Below, piece by piece: positions 16,046 through 27,300 of a stretch of DNA of 64,000 bases (the first letter of the stretch is position 1; each line of letters starts with the position of its first letter). The notes below the pieces were generated by a model. That model saw only the letters and a program-made list of their open reading frames with translations. It was not told the DNA's origin and did no database searches. The translations under genes and the position numbers were made by a program. Source of the DNA: Streptoverticillium olivoreticuli subsp. olivoreticuli (GTDB lineage: Bacteria > Actinomycetota > Actinomycetes > Streptomycetales > Streptomycetaceae); the NCBI RefSeq assembly GCF_003391135.1, contig NZ_CP031455.1, positions 7,033,501-7,097,500 of the forward strand, given 5' to 3'.

Positions 16046-19000
16046 GTGGCCGAGGAACAGACGGTTTCCGCCGCGGCGCGGAAGATCGTGGACCTTGTCC
16101 GCGCCTTCCCGTCCGGAATCTCCGAGCGGGATCTTGCAGCGGAGGCGACCAGGCGGTTCAGAGGACTGCCGGAGCAGCGGCTGGCCAAGTTGGTCACCGA
16201 GGCGGTCGACGTAGGGCTGCTGAGCACTTCGAGCGGTCGCCTTCTCCATGCCGCCCCCTCGACGCCGACGGTTTGCGAACAACCTCTGCCGGGCGACACG
16301 AAGCCGTCCGTCGACGCGTCGCCGTCCAGGACGTCGGTCCTGCGGGCCGTCGCGCTCGACATCGAGAGCATCGTGCGGACCACGGCGACGGCGCCCTACA
16401 TGGAACGCCACGTCTACGAAGCGGCAGCCGTCAGGTTAGGCGCCGATCCGGAGTGGGTGGCGGCGGCACCCCGCTGGCAGCGGTACCTCAAGTTCCCGGG
16501 GGACGGCGACGAGCTGCGTGACGGCGGAGTCCGGGACGCCGTGCTGGACCGGGGAATTCCCGCGCGGCAAGCGTGGGCGGAGCTGAGCGACTTCCTCGGG
16601 GGCGCCGACGTTGTCGTCGCCTACAACGGCACGGGGCTGGACTTCCCTGTCATCAGCGAGGCGGCGAAGCAGGCCGGTACGAGCGATCCGCTCGCCGCCG
16701 TCCGCCCCGTCGACGCCCTGTACCTCGCGCACGCCCTGTGGCCGACAGCCCCGTCCCACCGGCTCCAGGATCTGGTGCGGGAGCTCGGCATGCCCGGCGC
16801 GGGCCTGCGCGCCCACACCGCGGACGGTGACGCCGCCCTGCTCGTCCGGTTCCTGGAGCGGGCCGCCGCCGAGTTCGCCGGCAAGGCGGCCGAGTTATGG
16901 GATCTCGTCGCCGATGTCTGCCCTGACTCCGACGCGTGGCGGCTCCTGCGGGAACTCGCCGAGGGGGCGCGTGCCGCCGAACGGGAACCGCTCATGTGGG
17001 AGCAAGGGCACGTCGCCCGTCTGCTGGGTGCCGAGTTCGCGCAGCACCCACCGCGCCGGACACCTGACGACAGGTCACCGGGCTGTGCCACCGTCGTGGT
17101 TCCGGACGAGTTCCGAGGCGTCGGCGGACGAGTCGATCCGACTGCCCTCGCCCGTGTCGTGCATGGCCCTCGTGTCGAACCTCGGCCCGCCCAGCAGACT
17201 ATGACGGCGACGCTGCACGACTGGACCGACCGAGGAGCCAGTGGGCTGCTGGAAGCACCCACCGGAACCGGCAAGAGCTACGCGGTGCTCGCCGCCGCGC
17301 TCGACTGGCTCGCCGGCGGTGACGATCGCACGGCGGTCATCGCCACCTACACCAAACAGCTGCAGAGCCAGATGGCGAAGGACATCCAGGACCTGGAGCG
17401 GGCCCTGCCCGGCGTCCTCGGCGTCGCCGACCTGGTCAAGGGCAAGTCCAACAGGCTCTCCCTCGCGGCCCTCACGAAAGCCCTTGCCGAGGCCACGCGC
17501 CCGCGACGCTCCCGAGGCGCGGCCCGCAACCGTGCCCGCTCGGCCCAGCGGCTCCGCTTCCACGAGCTCGTCGTCTTCCTCACTCTGCGCCTGCTCGCGG
17601 CCAAGGAGCCTCCGCAGTCATGGGCGGCGAGATCCGTCGACCCGGTCGACCTGCCCGCCTTCTTCATCGACTACATGGGCCCCGGCCTGTCCCTCTGGCT
17701 GGAGTCGCTGTCCCAGCGCGACGGCGACTACGGGTCCGGTACGGGCAACCCCCTCACCATGCACACCAACACGGTCCGGGAGGCCATCGGCAGCCATCGC
17801 CTCATCCTCGCCAACCACGCGCTCGTCCTCTCCCATCTGGACGACCTGCGCGCCGCCGGGCCGGACGTACTCCTCGTGATCGATGAAGCGCACGAGCTGG
17901 AGAACGCCGCCACGTCCGCGCTGACCGTCGCCGTCGACTACCAGGACCTGGAAGAGCTTCTGTCGGAGTACCAGGCATGGGCCACGGAAGCTCGCCCGGG
18001 CGCGGCACGCGACCAGGCCGCCCTCGTGATCGCCGACCTGGAGAGGCTGCTCGACGACGAACGGCTTCCCCGGCTCGCGGCCCAGGCCTTCGACGCGCAG
18101 GCCAAGGGGGTGGGCGTACGGATCGGCAGCCGGGCGACCACGCTCGCCAGCCCCTACACCGGCACCTCCGGCACCAGGGACACCCGGCGGCTGTCCCTGC
18201 TGCTGGACCGCATCGCCAAGGGACTCGTGAACTGCCGCGTCACGTTGGAAAGGTACGTCACCCAGCACAACCCCCACCTCGATCCATTGGTCCAAGAGCG
18301 CCTGATCGCGTTGGCGTCGCACACCGACTCCATCACCACGGCCCTCGACCGCGTCACGTCCGACATCGGTGCCTTCCTCGACCCCGCCGTCACCTTGGAC
18401 GACGCTCTGCCCTCACGCGTCGTCCACCTCGAGGAGCTGGCCGAACCCAAGGCGGAACTGCGCTCCTATCGTTTCCGTATTGCCACCAGCCCCGTCGACC
18501 TTCCTGCCGATCCGGAGTGGCGGCGCTACCTGGAGTCGTTCCACCGTGTCCACTACGTCTCCGCGACCCTTCGTGTCGCGGGGGAGTGGGACTTCATCCG
18601 GGGACGGCTGGGCCTGCCGGAGGGCCTGCCGGTCTTGGCTCTGCCTTCCCCGTTCGACCTGCGGAACCAGGCCGAAGTGGTGTGTTTCTCCGACTTTCCG
18701 TCCTGGGCAGAGCAGGAGGAGGGCGCTCTGCGCACCGTTGCCCACCAAGTGGCCGGATTCGCCGGTGAGATGACACGGGAACGCTCCGACGGCAATGGGA
18801 TCGACGGCGGCGGCCTGATTCTCACCACCGCCCGTTCGACCGCCGCGGGCATTGGCTTCCACCTCGTGGAGGAACTGCGTTCCCGCGCCTTGGACACCCC
18901 GGTCGTCGAGGCCCTCACTCTCGGTAACGGTCGCGCCTATCACGCCTTCACCGACCGGCAGGACGGTGGCGGGTTCCTCGTCGGCACCAAAGGGCTCTGG

Positions 19001-22000
19001 CAAGGAGTCGACATCTCCGACGCGGAGCGGCTGCGACTCGTCTGGATCAACAAACTGCCTTTCGCGCCGTTCGCCGCCCCGATCGTGGAAGCCCGGCGCA
19101 CCGCCGTCGCTCAGCGCGCCGAGCGCGCGGGCCATCCCGATCCGGACGGCGCGGCCACCGAGCACTACTACCTGCCGTTGGCCGCACTCCAGCTCCGCCA
19201 GGCGGTCGGCCGGCTCATCCGTTCCGACCGGCATCGCGGCGTCATCGTCATCAGCGACCGCAAACTCGCGGGACAGAACAGCCTGCGCCGTTCGTACCGG
19301 CGCGCCTTTCTCGGCAGTCTCGACGACGGGCTGGAACGCCCCGGCCCGGACACGGGTGACACCGGCGGCGGCAACGTCACCACCATGACCGAAGGGTGGC
19401 GCCGCATCTGGGAGTTCATGGCGGGACAAGGCCTCCTGAAGCCTGCCCGCGCGGCCGAACTGTGCACCGACGAAGCCCTCGAACGGCACACACTCCTGCC
19501 GCACACCCGGCGCATCCGCGAACTGGCCCTGACCCCCGAAGAGACCCGGAAGCTGCGGGAACAGGGCCTCCTCGCCGAGGAGGTCAGACAGCGCTGCTCC
19601 GAGATCGGCGGCCTGCTGAGGCTCGCCGACGAACCCGTCGCCCTCAAGCCGGCGCAGCAGGCGGTCATCACCGCCGCGGCCGAGGGCCGCAACGTACTCG
19701 GACTGCTGCCCACCGGCTTCGGCAAGAGTTTCACCTTCCAGCTGCCCGCTCTGGTGCTTCCCGGCGTCACCGTGGTCGTCAGTCCGCTCGTCGCTCTCAT
19801 GCACGACCAAGCTCTCGAACTCAACCGGTCCATCGGCGGAGCGGTCCGTGCCCTGATCTCCCCGCTGCGGGAGTCCAGCAGCAGGGCAGGCAAGACGGAA
19901 GTGACGGACCAGCTTCTCGGCCGCGCCGACCACGGCATCCGGCTGGTCTACGTCAGCCCGGAGCGCCTTTGCCAGCGCCGCTTCCGCGAGACCGTACGGG
20001 AGGCCGCGGCGGCGGGCAGGGTGACCCGGATCGCCGTCGACGAGGCACACACGCTGGCGCAGTGGGAGGACTTCCGGCCGAGCATGCGCCGGGTCAGCCG
20101 GTTCCTGGACGAATTGCGCCGGGACCACGGCGTGGCGGTCACCGCGGTCACCGCCACGGCCAACCGAGCCGTCCACGAAGCCCTGCGTGAAGGGCTGTTC
20201 GCCCTTCACGCCGAGGTTCCCGAGCCCGGCTCGGCCGAAGCGGGCGCGGAAGCGGAACGCCCCGACGTCGTCGGCGGGCTCGTGACGGTGCGCGAGAACC
20301 CGATCCGACCCGAACTGGCCGTCTACCGGCGTTCCCTCGACCGGCTGGGGCAGGGCGGCGTGGCGGGGCTGGTGGAGCGCGTCATTGACGCGCTGAACGG
20401 TCACGCCATCCTCTACTGCCTCACCGTCAAGGAGGCCAACACCCTTTACACGCATGTGCGCGAGTACGTCGGTGACGCCGGTGTGCGTGTGCTGCGGTTC
20501 CACGGCCGTCTGACGGAGGCGGAGAAGGCAGCCGTCATGACGGAGTTCCGGGAAGCGCCCCGCGAGGGCGACGAGGGTTTCATGCCGGTCGTCGTCATTG
20601 CCACCTCCGCGTTCGGGCTCGGCGTCAACCGGCCTGACGTGCGCACGGTGATGTGCGTGTCACCGCCCACCGACCTGGCCGCGTTGTACCAGCAGATGGG
20701 GCGGGCCGGGCGTGACAGCGCGGGCCGGGGGACAGCCGCTACGGGGCCTGTGAACAGCGGCCTCGCCCTGGCCACGAGCCGAGGACTGCGCATGGTCCGC
20801 TTCATGACCGGTCAGGAGCCGGCGCCCTCGCTGCTGCGACGCATGGGTGCCCTCGTCCTCGCACAGAGCGAGGGAACGCTCGACTCGGTGAGACTGGCCG
20901 ACATCCTCATGGCCGACGACGCCGCGGCCGGGGTGCTGAGCGAGTCCGAGCTGGAGGACCGGTACACGCAGGAGAGCTACCGGAACGGCCTCATGCGGGC
21001 CTTCAGCGCGCTCGCCGACCTCGGAGCCGTAGAGGATCTCGGTGACCACCCGCCCTACTGCGCGGTCAAGCCGGGTGACCTGCGGACGACGCGGTACGGC
21101 CCGGGGCGGAGCGGTACCGCCGCGGAGAAGCACGTGGGTGAGGAAGCCGAGATCGCGCGGATCGAACAGGGCGTCATCGACATCGCTCTTTCCTGGGGGA
21201 CTCCGCGGAACATCGAGGTCCGGCTCCTCGACCGGGAACTCGCGGCCCGGTGCGCCGGCTACCGTTCGGTCGCTCATGGCCCCGCGGCGACCTGGGAACT
21301 TCTTGCCGACCTGCACGACCGCGGGCTCCTGGACGTCTCGGCAGCATCCAGCCGCCGCCTGGTCACCGGCCTGACCGTACGCATCCGGACCCTGCCCCAC
21401 GGCTACCTTCCGCTGCTCGCACGGCGCAGCCGTCGCACCATGGAGGAACTGGCCAGGCTGAAGGACTTCTTCGGCTCGAGCACAGTCTGTGCCCAACGGG
21501 CCTTCGCCGACTACTTCGGTGCCCCTGACCTTCCCGAGGGCTGTTGTGCCACAGCTCGTTGCCGCTGTTCGGCTTGCTGGGACACCGGCCGCTGGCCCGT
21601 GGAGGAACGGCGCCCTGCCGTCGCCGAGGCCTTCTACAGTCCGCGCCCCCGCGATGGCGGCCGTACGGACACCGCGCTGCGGGACCAGCGTGTCGATCTC
21701 CAGGTTCACCGGCTGCTTCAGCTCCAGCCGCAGGGCGTGCACCCGCGTCGGCTCTGGCACGCGCTGCGCGGTGACGAGTTCGCCTACAACCCGAGGAGCC
21801 GAAAGATGATCCCTCTGCCGAAGGCGATCCGGGACAGCCGTCACTTCGGGGGCCGTGCCGACCTCCCCTATCCCAAAGTCGGAGAAAGCCTGATGCGGCT
21901 GGCTGCCGGGGGAGCCGCCATCGAGGGACCGGAAGGCCTCTGGCGCGCGGTCCGTCCGGCACGACACCCGGGCACCGGGTCGGCAGGGCAGCAGGAGGGC

Positions 22001-22009
22001 GGGGCGTGA
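16046..22009 (+). CDS. DEDDh exonuclease-DinG/XPD helicase-RecQ helicase fusion
   Basis: This protein of about 1987 aa carries three enzymes in one chain. Residues about 100-280 form a DnaQ-like 3'-5' exonuclease (ALDIES, AYNGTGLDF, and HTADGD fitting HxxxxD). Residues about 390-1090 form a DinG/XPD-type helicase: APTGTGKS near 403, VIDEAHELE near 611, QAVGRLIRSD near 1052; the KGKSNRLS segment lacks the Fe-S cysteines. Residues about 1200-1860 form a RecQ helicase: LLPTGFGKS, VDEAHTLAQWEDFRP, QMGRAGRDSAG, and a C-terminal YFG...CC...C.C..C zinc cluster. The GTG at 16046 has a strong GGGGAGGGG site; starts nearer the promoter (15863) cannot be excluded. TTA codons lie at 16436 and 16895. It overlaps the next gene by 4 nt (GTGA). 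Confidence 0.85.
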   Translation: MAEEQTVSAAARKIVDLVRAFPSGISERDLAAEATRRFRGLPEQRLAKLVTEAVDVGLLSTSSGRLLHAAPSTPTVCEQPLPGDTKPSVDASPSRTSVLRAVALDIESIVRTTATAPYMERHVYEAAAVRLGADPEWVAAAPRWQRYLKFPGDGDELRDGGVRDAVLDRGIPARQAWAELSDFLGGADVVVAYNGTGLDFPVISEAAKQAGTSDPLAAVRPVDALYLAHALWPTAPSHRLQDLVRELGMPGAGLRAHTADGDAALLVRFLERAAAEFAGKAAELWDLVADVCPDSDAWRLLRELAEGARAAEREPLMWEQGHVARLLGAEFAQHPPRRTPDDRSPGCATVVVPDEFRGVGGRVDPTALARVVHGPRVEPRPAQQTMTATLHDWTDRGASGLLEAPTGTGKSYAVLAAALDWLAGGDDRTAVIATYTKQLQSQMAKDIQDLERALPGVLGVADLVKGKSNRLSLAALTKALAEATRPRRSRGAARNRARSAQRLRFHELVVFLTLRLLAAKEPPQSWAARSVDPVDLPAFFIDYMGPGLSLWLESLSQRDGDYGSGTGNPLTMHTNTVREAIGSHRLILANHALVLSHLDDLRAAGPDVLLVIDEAHELENAATSALTVAVDYQDLEELLSEYQAWATEARPGAARDQAALVIADLERLLDDERLPRLAAQAFDAQAKGVGVRIGSRATTLASPYTGTSGTRDTRRLSLLLDRIAKGLVNCRVTLERYVTQHNPHLDPLVQERLIALASHTDSITTALDRVTSDIGAFLDPAVTLDDALPSRVVHLEELAEPKAELRSYRFRIATSPVDLPADPEWRRYLESFHRVHYVSATLRVAGEWDFIRGRLGLPEGLPVLALPSPFDLRNQAEVVCFSDFPSWAEQEEGALRTVAHQVAGFAGEMTRERSDGNGIDGGGLILTTARSTAAGIGFHLVEELRSRALDTPVVEALTLGNGRAYHAFTDRQDGGGFLVGTKGLWQGVDISDAERLRLVWINKLPFAPFAAPIVEARRTAVAQRAERAGHPDPDGAATEHYYLPLAALQLRQAVGRLIRSDRHRGVIVISDRKLAGQNSLRRSYRRAFLGSLDDGLERPGPDTGDTGGGNVTTMTEGWRRIWEFMAGQGLLKPARAAELCTDEALERHTLLPHTRRIRELALTPEETRKLREQGLLAEEVRQRCSEIGGLLRLADEPVALKPAQQAVITAAAEGRNVLGLLPTGFGKSFTFQLPALVLPGVTVVVSPLVALMHDQALELNRSIGGAVRALISPLRESSSRAGKTEVTDQLLGRADHGIRLVYVSPERLCQRRFRETVREAAAAGRVTRIAVDEAHTLAQWEDFRPSMRRVSRFLDELRRDHGVAVTAVTATANRAVHEALREGLFALHAEVPEPGSAEAGAEAERPDVVGGLVTVRENPIRPELAVYRRSLDRLGQGGVAGLVERVIDALNGHAILYCLTVKEANTLYTHVREYVGDAGVRVLRFHGRLTEAEKAAVMTEFREAPREGDEGFMPVVVIATSAFGLGVNRPDVRTVMCVSPPTDLAALYQQMGRAGRDSAGRGTAATGPVNSGLALATSRGLRMVRFMTGQEPAPSLLRRMGALVLAQSEGTLDSVRLADILMADDAAAGVLSESELEDRYTQESYRNGLMRAFSALADLGAVEDLGDHPPYCAVKPGDLRTTRYGPGRSGTAAEKHVGEEAEIARIEQGVIDIALSWGTPRNIEVRLLDRELAARCAGYRSVAHGPAATWELLADLHDRGLLDVSAASSRRLVTGLTVRIRTLPHGYLPLLARRSRRTMEELARLKDFFGSSTVCAQRAFADYFGAPDLPEGCCATARCRCSACWDTGRWPVEERRPAVAEAFYSPRPRDGGRTDTALRDQRVDLQVHRLLQLQPQGVHPRRLWHALRGDEFAYNPRSRKMIPLPKAIRDSRHFGGRADLPYPKVGESLMRLAAGGAAIEGPEGLWRAVRPARHPGTGSAGQQEGGA

Positions 22010-24315
22010 CCACGATGACCACGGCTGGAACGGACGTCTGGCTGCCGTACGGCAACGAGCCCGTGCTCACGCCCGCCATGACCGGAGGGCACGCGGCCAC
22101 ACCCCCTGAGGAAATGGGCCGCCTCCGCCGCTACCTCGAGGCAGTCGTCGCCGACCGCCGGTGTCCCGTGCACACGGCCGTCGCCTTCAACGCCGCCTAC
22201 TTCGGCTACGAACTCGGGGGCGAAGGCTATGGGAACGGCCCCTTCGACCTCGACGCCTTCCCTTCCTTGACGCTGGGGGACGAGATACCGGCTCTTTCCG
22301 TCGGAGCGCTCGTCCGGATCGAAACGGGCTCCGACCCTCTGTACGCGGAGATCGTCTACAAGGAAGGCCGCCACTCCTGTGTCGAGGAGGGCGCCGACGT
22401 ACCGGCCTGGATATCCGGGGCACCTGTCGGCGTACAGGGACCGGGGGTGCACGAAGCGGCAGCGCACCCCGTGCGCCGCGAACTCCTGGTCCCCGACCTC
22501 ACGGCCTTCGGCCCCGCGCTTGAGCTCGGCGAGGCCAAGCTCAAGCGGTTCCGGGCCCGCCGGAAATGGCTCAACGAGGACGGACACGTCGTCGTCGACG
22601 CCCGGTACACCTCTTTGCGGGAAGCGGAGCTCGACGACACGACCGCCTTCGTACACCATCTGCTCACCCGTCGGCGAGAATCACTCGCGAGCTCTCTCGT
22701 TCCCATCTCCGTTGCGCACCTGGCCGGTGGTGGCGGGGAAGAACGGCTCCGGAACGCCCTCTCGGGGCTGATGGACACGGTCGGTCATGCCTTGCGTACC
22801 GGTGACACCTTGCGGAGCTGGGGCCACTACGCGCTGACCCGCGGACGCATTGGGGCTGGCCTGCTCGACGACGGGCCACTGGGAGGATCGGACCTGCACA
22901 CCCTCGCCGGCTCTCTGGAACACGGAGCAGCCCCAGCCGCCCGTCGGCGTCATGGCCTGAACGGCCCCCGCACCGTGTACACGGCGATCGGGCCCTGGCT
23001 GCGCGGCGTGGACGGCGCTGAGTCGCTGCTGACCGGCGTGGAGTACGCGGTCTCGGTGTGCCGTGCCAACCTCGCGGTCACGGATTTCGTCCGTGGGGAC
23101 ACGGACAACGGTCTGCGCGCCGAAACCGATGTACGGATCACCCTGGACGACGAATTCGAGAGCGGCGGCATCTGGCGATCCCACCATCCGGGCTCGGAAG
23201 AGTCGGACGACAGCGACCCGCTGAGCCCGGCCGGACGCGGCTGGCGGGATGCGGCGAACCCGTCTGCGCCTCACGGTGCTGCGGCCGCTCAGCGTGCTCT
23301 CGAGGAGGAGCAGCACGTCGATGCCTTGCCCGTCGACACCCCGCTCGTCGACGACGAGGACATCGGTCCGTCGAACTACCTGAGGATCAACGACAGCGAA
23401 GTCAGCTGGCAGGTCCCCCTGCGCCTGGTCCACATCATGGACGGCAGGCTACCCCTGGACCGGATGGTCCGGGACGGGCTGGCCCACCTGGGCAGGGAAT
23501 CGGCCCCCGTGCGTCTGGAACTCACCCATCCCGGCGGCGAGATCGATGCGTCCGAAGAGGTCCAGGAGGTCGCTCTGGACCTGACCGAGGGGACGGGCAT
23601 GCTCCGGGAGATCCAGTGGCCCATCGATTTCTTCCCCGGGCTGCGCATCCACGTCCAGTGGCCGCGCGGCGGCACGGTCTTCCGGCTCCACACCGTCGAA
23701 CTGGAGGCCCCCGTCGACATAGACGGGCAGCTTGTCGCGCACCGCTACGACCCCTCGGTTCTCACCCGAGAAGGAGCTCCTGGCAGCAGCAGGGACGGCG
23801 ACTCGTCCGCCGGATTGGACACCCGGCGTCTCGTACTGCGTGCCGTACGACGCTTCGGCAGGCTCACGCCCGACGGGCACGCCTTGCTCGATCGGACCGC
23901 GCTGCCCAGGGGTATCTACGACACGACTCCCGCCTCGCATCAGGTCACCGCACTGGAACAGGCCGTGGACGAACTCGTCTCCGAGCGACACCTGTACGCG
24001 GCTACGGGCAGCCGCGGTGCGGACGGCGAGCCCCACCATCCCGCACGTGACGGAGAGTGTCCGATCGCCCTGGTCGGTTACGCGCCGAACCCTGTGGTGG
24101 TGCCACGGCCGGGCCAGGGCACCGCCACCCCACCGCAGGACAAGCGCACCGAGTACTTCGTCCACGGCTTCCTGCGGCGGCTGCCCAGGGGCCGGGAGTC
24201 AACCGACGAGCAGCGTGCCGCCTACCGCGAGCACTGCCGCCACGTCGGGAAGGCGGACGGCTGGGAGCTGCCCTGCGGCTACACCTTCGTCACCGCGCAC
24301 TCCCGCCGACGCTGA
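22006..24315 (+). CDS. Unknown 769-aa protein of the helicase fusion operon
   Basis: GTG 22006 overlaps the stop of the helicase fusion, so translation is coupled. The protein is soluble and acidic, with no Walker, nuclease or HTH motif that I recognise. A linker rich in D/E/S lies around residues 400-450, and beta-rich segments around 530-580 (WPIDFFPGLRIHVQWPRGGTV) suggest a sandwich fold. Its place between a giant helicase and a giant ATPase argues for a structural or adaptor role. I cannot name a family. It has an 83-nt gap before the next gene, without a visible terminator. Confidence 0.8.
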   Translation: MTTMTTAGTDVWLPYGNEPVLTPAMTGGHAATPPEEMGRLRRYLEAVVADRRCPVHTAVAFNAAYFGYELGGEGYGNGPFDLDAFPSLTLGDEIPALSVGALVRIETGSDPLYAEIVYKEGRHSCVEEGADVPAWISGAPVGVQGPGVHEAAAHPVRRELLVPDLTAFGPALELGEAKLKRFRARRKWLNEDGHVVVDARYTSLREAELDDTTAFVHHLLTRRRESLASSLVPISVAHLAGGGGEERLRNALSGLMDTVGHALRTGDTLRSWGHYALTRGRIGAGLLDDGPLGGSDLHTLAGSLEHGAAPAARRRHGLNGPRTVYTAIGPWLRGVDGAESLLTGVEYAVSVCRANLAVTDFVRGDTDNGLRAETDVRITLDDEFESGGIWRSHHPGSEESDDSDPLSPAGRGWRDAANPSAPHGAAAAQRALEEEQHVDALPVDTPLVDDEDIGPSNYLRINDSEVSWQVPLRLVHIMDGRLPLDRMVRDGLAHLGRESAPVRLELTHPGGEIDASEEVQEVALDLTEGTGMLREIQWPIDFFPGLRIHVQWPRGGTVFRLHTVELEAPVDIDGQLVAHRYDPSVLTREGAPGSSRDGDSSAGLDTRRLVLRAVRRFGRLTPDGHALLDRTALPRGIYDTTPASHQVTALEQAVDELVSERHLYAATGSRGADGEPHHPARDGECPIALVGYAPNPVVVPRPGQGTATPPQDKRTEYFVHGFLRRLPRGRESTDEQRAAYREHCRHVGKADGWELPCGYTFVTAHSRRR

Positions 24316-24398
24316 CCGAACTCCACCGCCGGAAGGGCGCCGCCGCACGCGGCCCTCCGCGCACCGCACCACACATCGACACGAGAGATCGGGACCGA

Positions 24399-27300
24399 AT
24401 GACCGTCAGCTATCCCGTGATTGCGAAGCCACCGTTTTCTCCGCCGGACGTGCCGGTCGACCTGCTCGAGGAACTGGCCTCGGCGCTCGAGGGGCTCGGC
24501 TGGAACCTGGGCCAGGCCCTCGACGAACTCACCACTGAGGAGACGGAACTCGCGCTCAACTCCCTCGGCCCCAAGGACCGCCAGATCATCATGCGGAACC
24601 TTGGGTTCCGTACGGTCGAGCCGCGGCGCTTCGGCCACGTGCTGAGCGAACAGGTACTCAAGCGGGTGCAGCGACTGGAGCCCGCCCACAATCGCCGGCA
24701 TGCCGCGCGGCACCTGACAGCCCGCATCATGACCGACATCGACCGAGCGGCCGAGGAGCCCGACTCCACCCGCACGGGCCACCGGCTCGCCGGCCGATGG
24801 GGAACCCGTCTCCTGCGCCTGGCGTTGTTCTCCCATCTCCAGGCATCGGCACACGACGCCCGTCTGCTCGTATGGGCCGCGGACCACGACTGGTGCGGCA
24901 TCCAGGCGGACGAGGCTGCCCGGAACGCGGTGCACAAGGCCGCGCAGCGGGTGATCGACGCGACTCCCGGCTTCGGCCTCGGCACCGCGCTGCACGAGGG
25001 CGCAGCGGCCGAGGACATGCTTCCGACAACGGCCGTTTCGGATCCCCGGCAGCCGAGCGGCGCGTTACTGCGGAAATCTGCTGAGCCCGCAGAGGAACAG
25101 GGGCGGGCCAACGAGCGGATCTCTCTCGGTGACCTCGCCTCGGCCGAGGCGGAACTCGAGCGCGTCGTCGGCGAGGCACTCGCCGCCGCCGACCGCCTGC
25201 GCGTCGCCTTGCTGGACGGCCGCCCGCCCGCCGACAGCGACCTGGCACCGCTCGCCGCCGTCGCTCCGGCGTTCTCCGGTGCGCAGGCCATGCTCTCCGT
25301 GATCGGTGTCACGGGTGTCACCGACCGTCTTGCCGAAATCCACACCGCGATCGAGGAGTTCCGTACGACCGCGGAAAGAAATGAGAGGGACGCTCGGACC
25401 CGTCGTGTGATGGCGACCGTGCTGACCCTCGGCTGTGCTCCGGGCAGTGCGGTGGCCGGGGTGATCACGGACGCCAGACAGCGCGCCGGGGGACTGCTCG
25501 CGAAGCAGGAGTGGGACGAACAGGACGCTGCCTCCGCGCACATCCTCACGTTGCTGGTACGCCTTGTCGAGATGAGGGAGCAGAGCGACTCGTCCCAGGC
25601 GTTCACAGACATCCAGCGAGAGCTGTCCGCAGCACATACTTCGTATGCTGTGGCGGCTGTCTTCCACGAGCAGATCACGGTGGCCGAGGAGACGGACGCC
25701 ACAGCCTTCCCCGAAGCCGAAGAGCCCGCCAAGAGCGAGGAGCACCCGGAACGCCCCGATGCCGGGGAGGAAGGGCAAGAGCGGACCACAGCGTCGGATG
25801 ACGACACCAGCGCACATGTGCTGGAAGTACAGAAGGGCGCCGAGTCCGCTCCGGTCGAGCGCGGTTCCCTTGCTGCCGATGCCTCTGAGCCGAAGACCGA
25901 GCCGCTCCGGTCGGCCTCGGATACTGCGGTGACCGATGTGGCCAAGTCGATGGCCTCCACCACCGGGACAGACTCCGCCGACGGCGTTCGGGCCAAGGAC
26001 ATCGAGCCGGCCCTCGCCCGTCTCATCGCCGAGAAGCGGTTCGGGCTGGCTGCCCACCTGTCGCGCGCCGCTGACGGTCCGGAAACCGAGTCCGTCGTCC
26101 TGCGCCTGGCCGCCGCCTCGACACTGCTGCGCTCCAGGACGGGCAGCGCGGCTCAGCTCATCGAACAGTCGTTACACGAGTGGGACGTTCGCAAGGAGAG
26201 CGACACGGATGCGCTGTCCCTGATCCTGCTGCCCACCCTGGTCCGCGCGGCCCTGGTGACGGGTGTGCCCGTCGCCGGGGCACACTTGAGGGCGCTCGCT
26301 CCCCAACTTCCGGGTGCCTTGCACGAGGTGGCGACCGCGGTGGCGGAACGCACCGAACAGAGTGCACTGCTCATCGCGCCGACCCGTGCCGTCATCGCCG
26401 ACGTCTCCCAGATGGAGGGCGAACTCCGCGCGGCTGTGGAGGGCTGTCAGGCCCTGCTCACCGGTCCAAGGCTGCGCTTCCAACGGGCCAGTGCCATGGT
26501 GCAGCGGTGGCTGGCTCCGACCGGCCTCCTCGGCAGCGTGCTGACATCGATCGTGGGTGGTGCCCCGGACGCGGAACGGCGAGCGGACCAACTGCTGGAG
26601 AGCCTCACCCGGCGCCCGCAGATCGAGGCGGCCATTGACGAGATGGACGGTGCGCTGCGCGCCCCGGGCAAAGACGGTGTCCAAGGGGCAGCCCGTAACA
26701 ATGTCCGTCAGTACCTGGAGCGGGTGCGGGACGCCGTACGGGAGTGGCGCGCCGTCAAGCACGATCTGGTGGGACGTTCCGAGAAGAACGCGTGGGCATT
26801 CCAGTCCGTGGCCTCCCTGCGGCTTGCCCTCCTCGAACTGCGCGAACGGGTCGCGGACGACCTCACCGCTGCGGAGGGCAGTTCCGCTGCCATGACGAAA
26901 GCCACTGCCCTGGTGGCCAGGGAACTGTTCGAGGAGATCTTTGGCGAACTGGAGGCGATCAGCCGGGCGCCCGAGACAGGAGCCGAGCCGGACGTCCAGC
27001 AGGTCCTGGATGTCGAGCTGTACAAGGCACGGCACACTCCGCCGGACGAGAAACCGACCGTGGACACCCTGCTCGAGGCCGTGGACCGTACGTGGGACGA
27101 AGCGATCGGCCACCAGCTCGACCGTGACGAATTCAGCGCGGTCCGTACCATCGTGGATCTCGCCAACCTCGCGGTGCTCCCCGCAGCCCACACGCTGACG
27201 CTCCCCCCGGAGCGTCGTTCAGAACTCACGGCGAGGGAGAAGAAGCGCCGCGCGGAGCTCGTCGGGAAGGAGCGGGAACTGGCAGCCCGGCTCCGACGGT

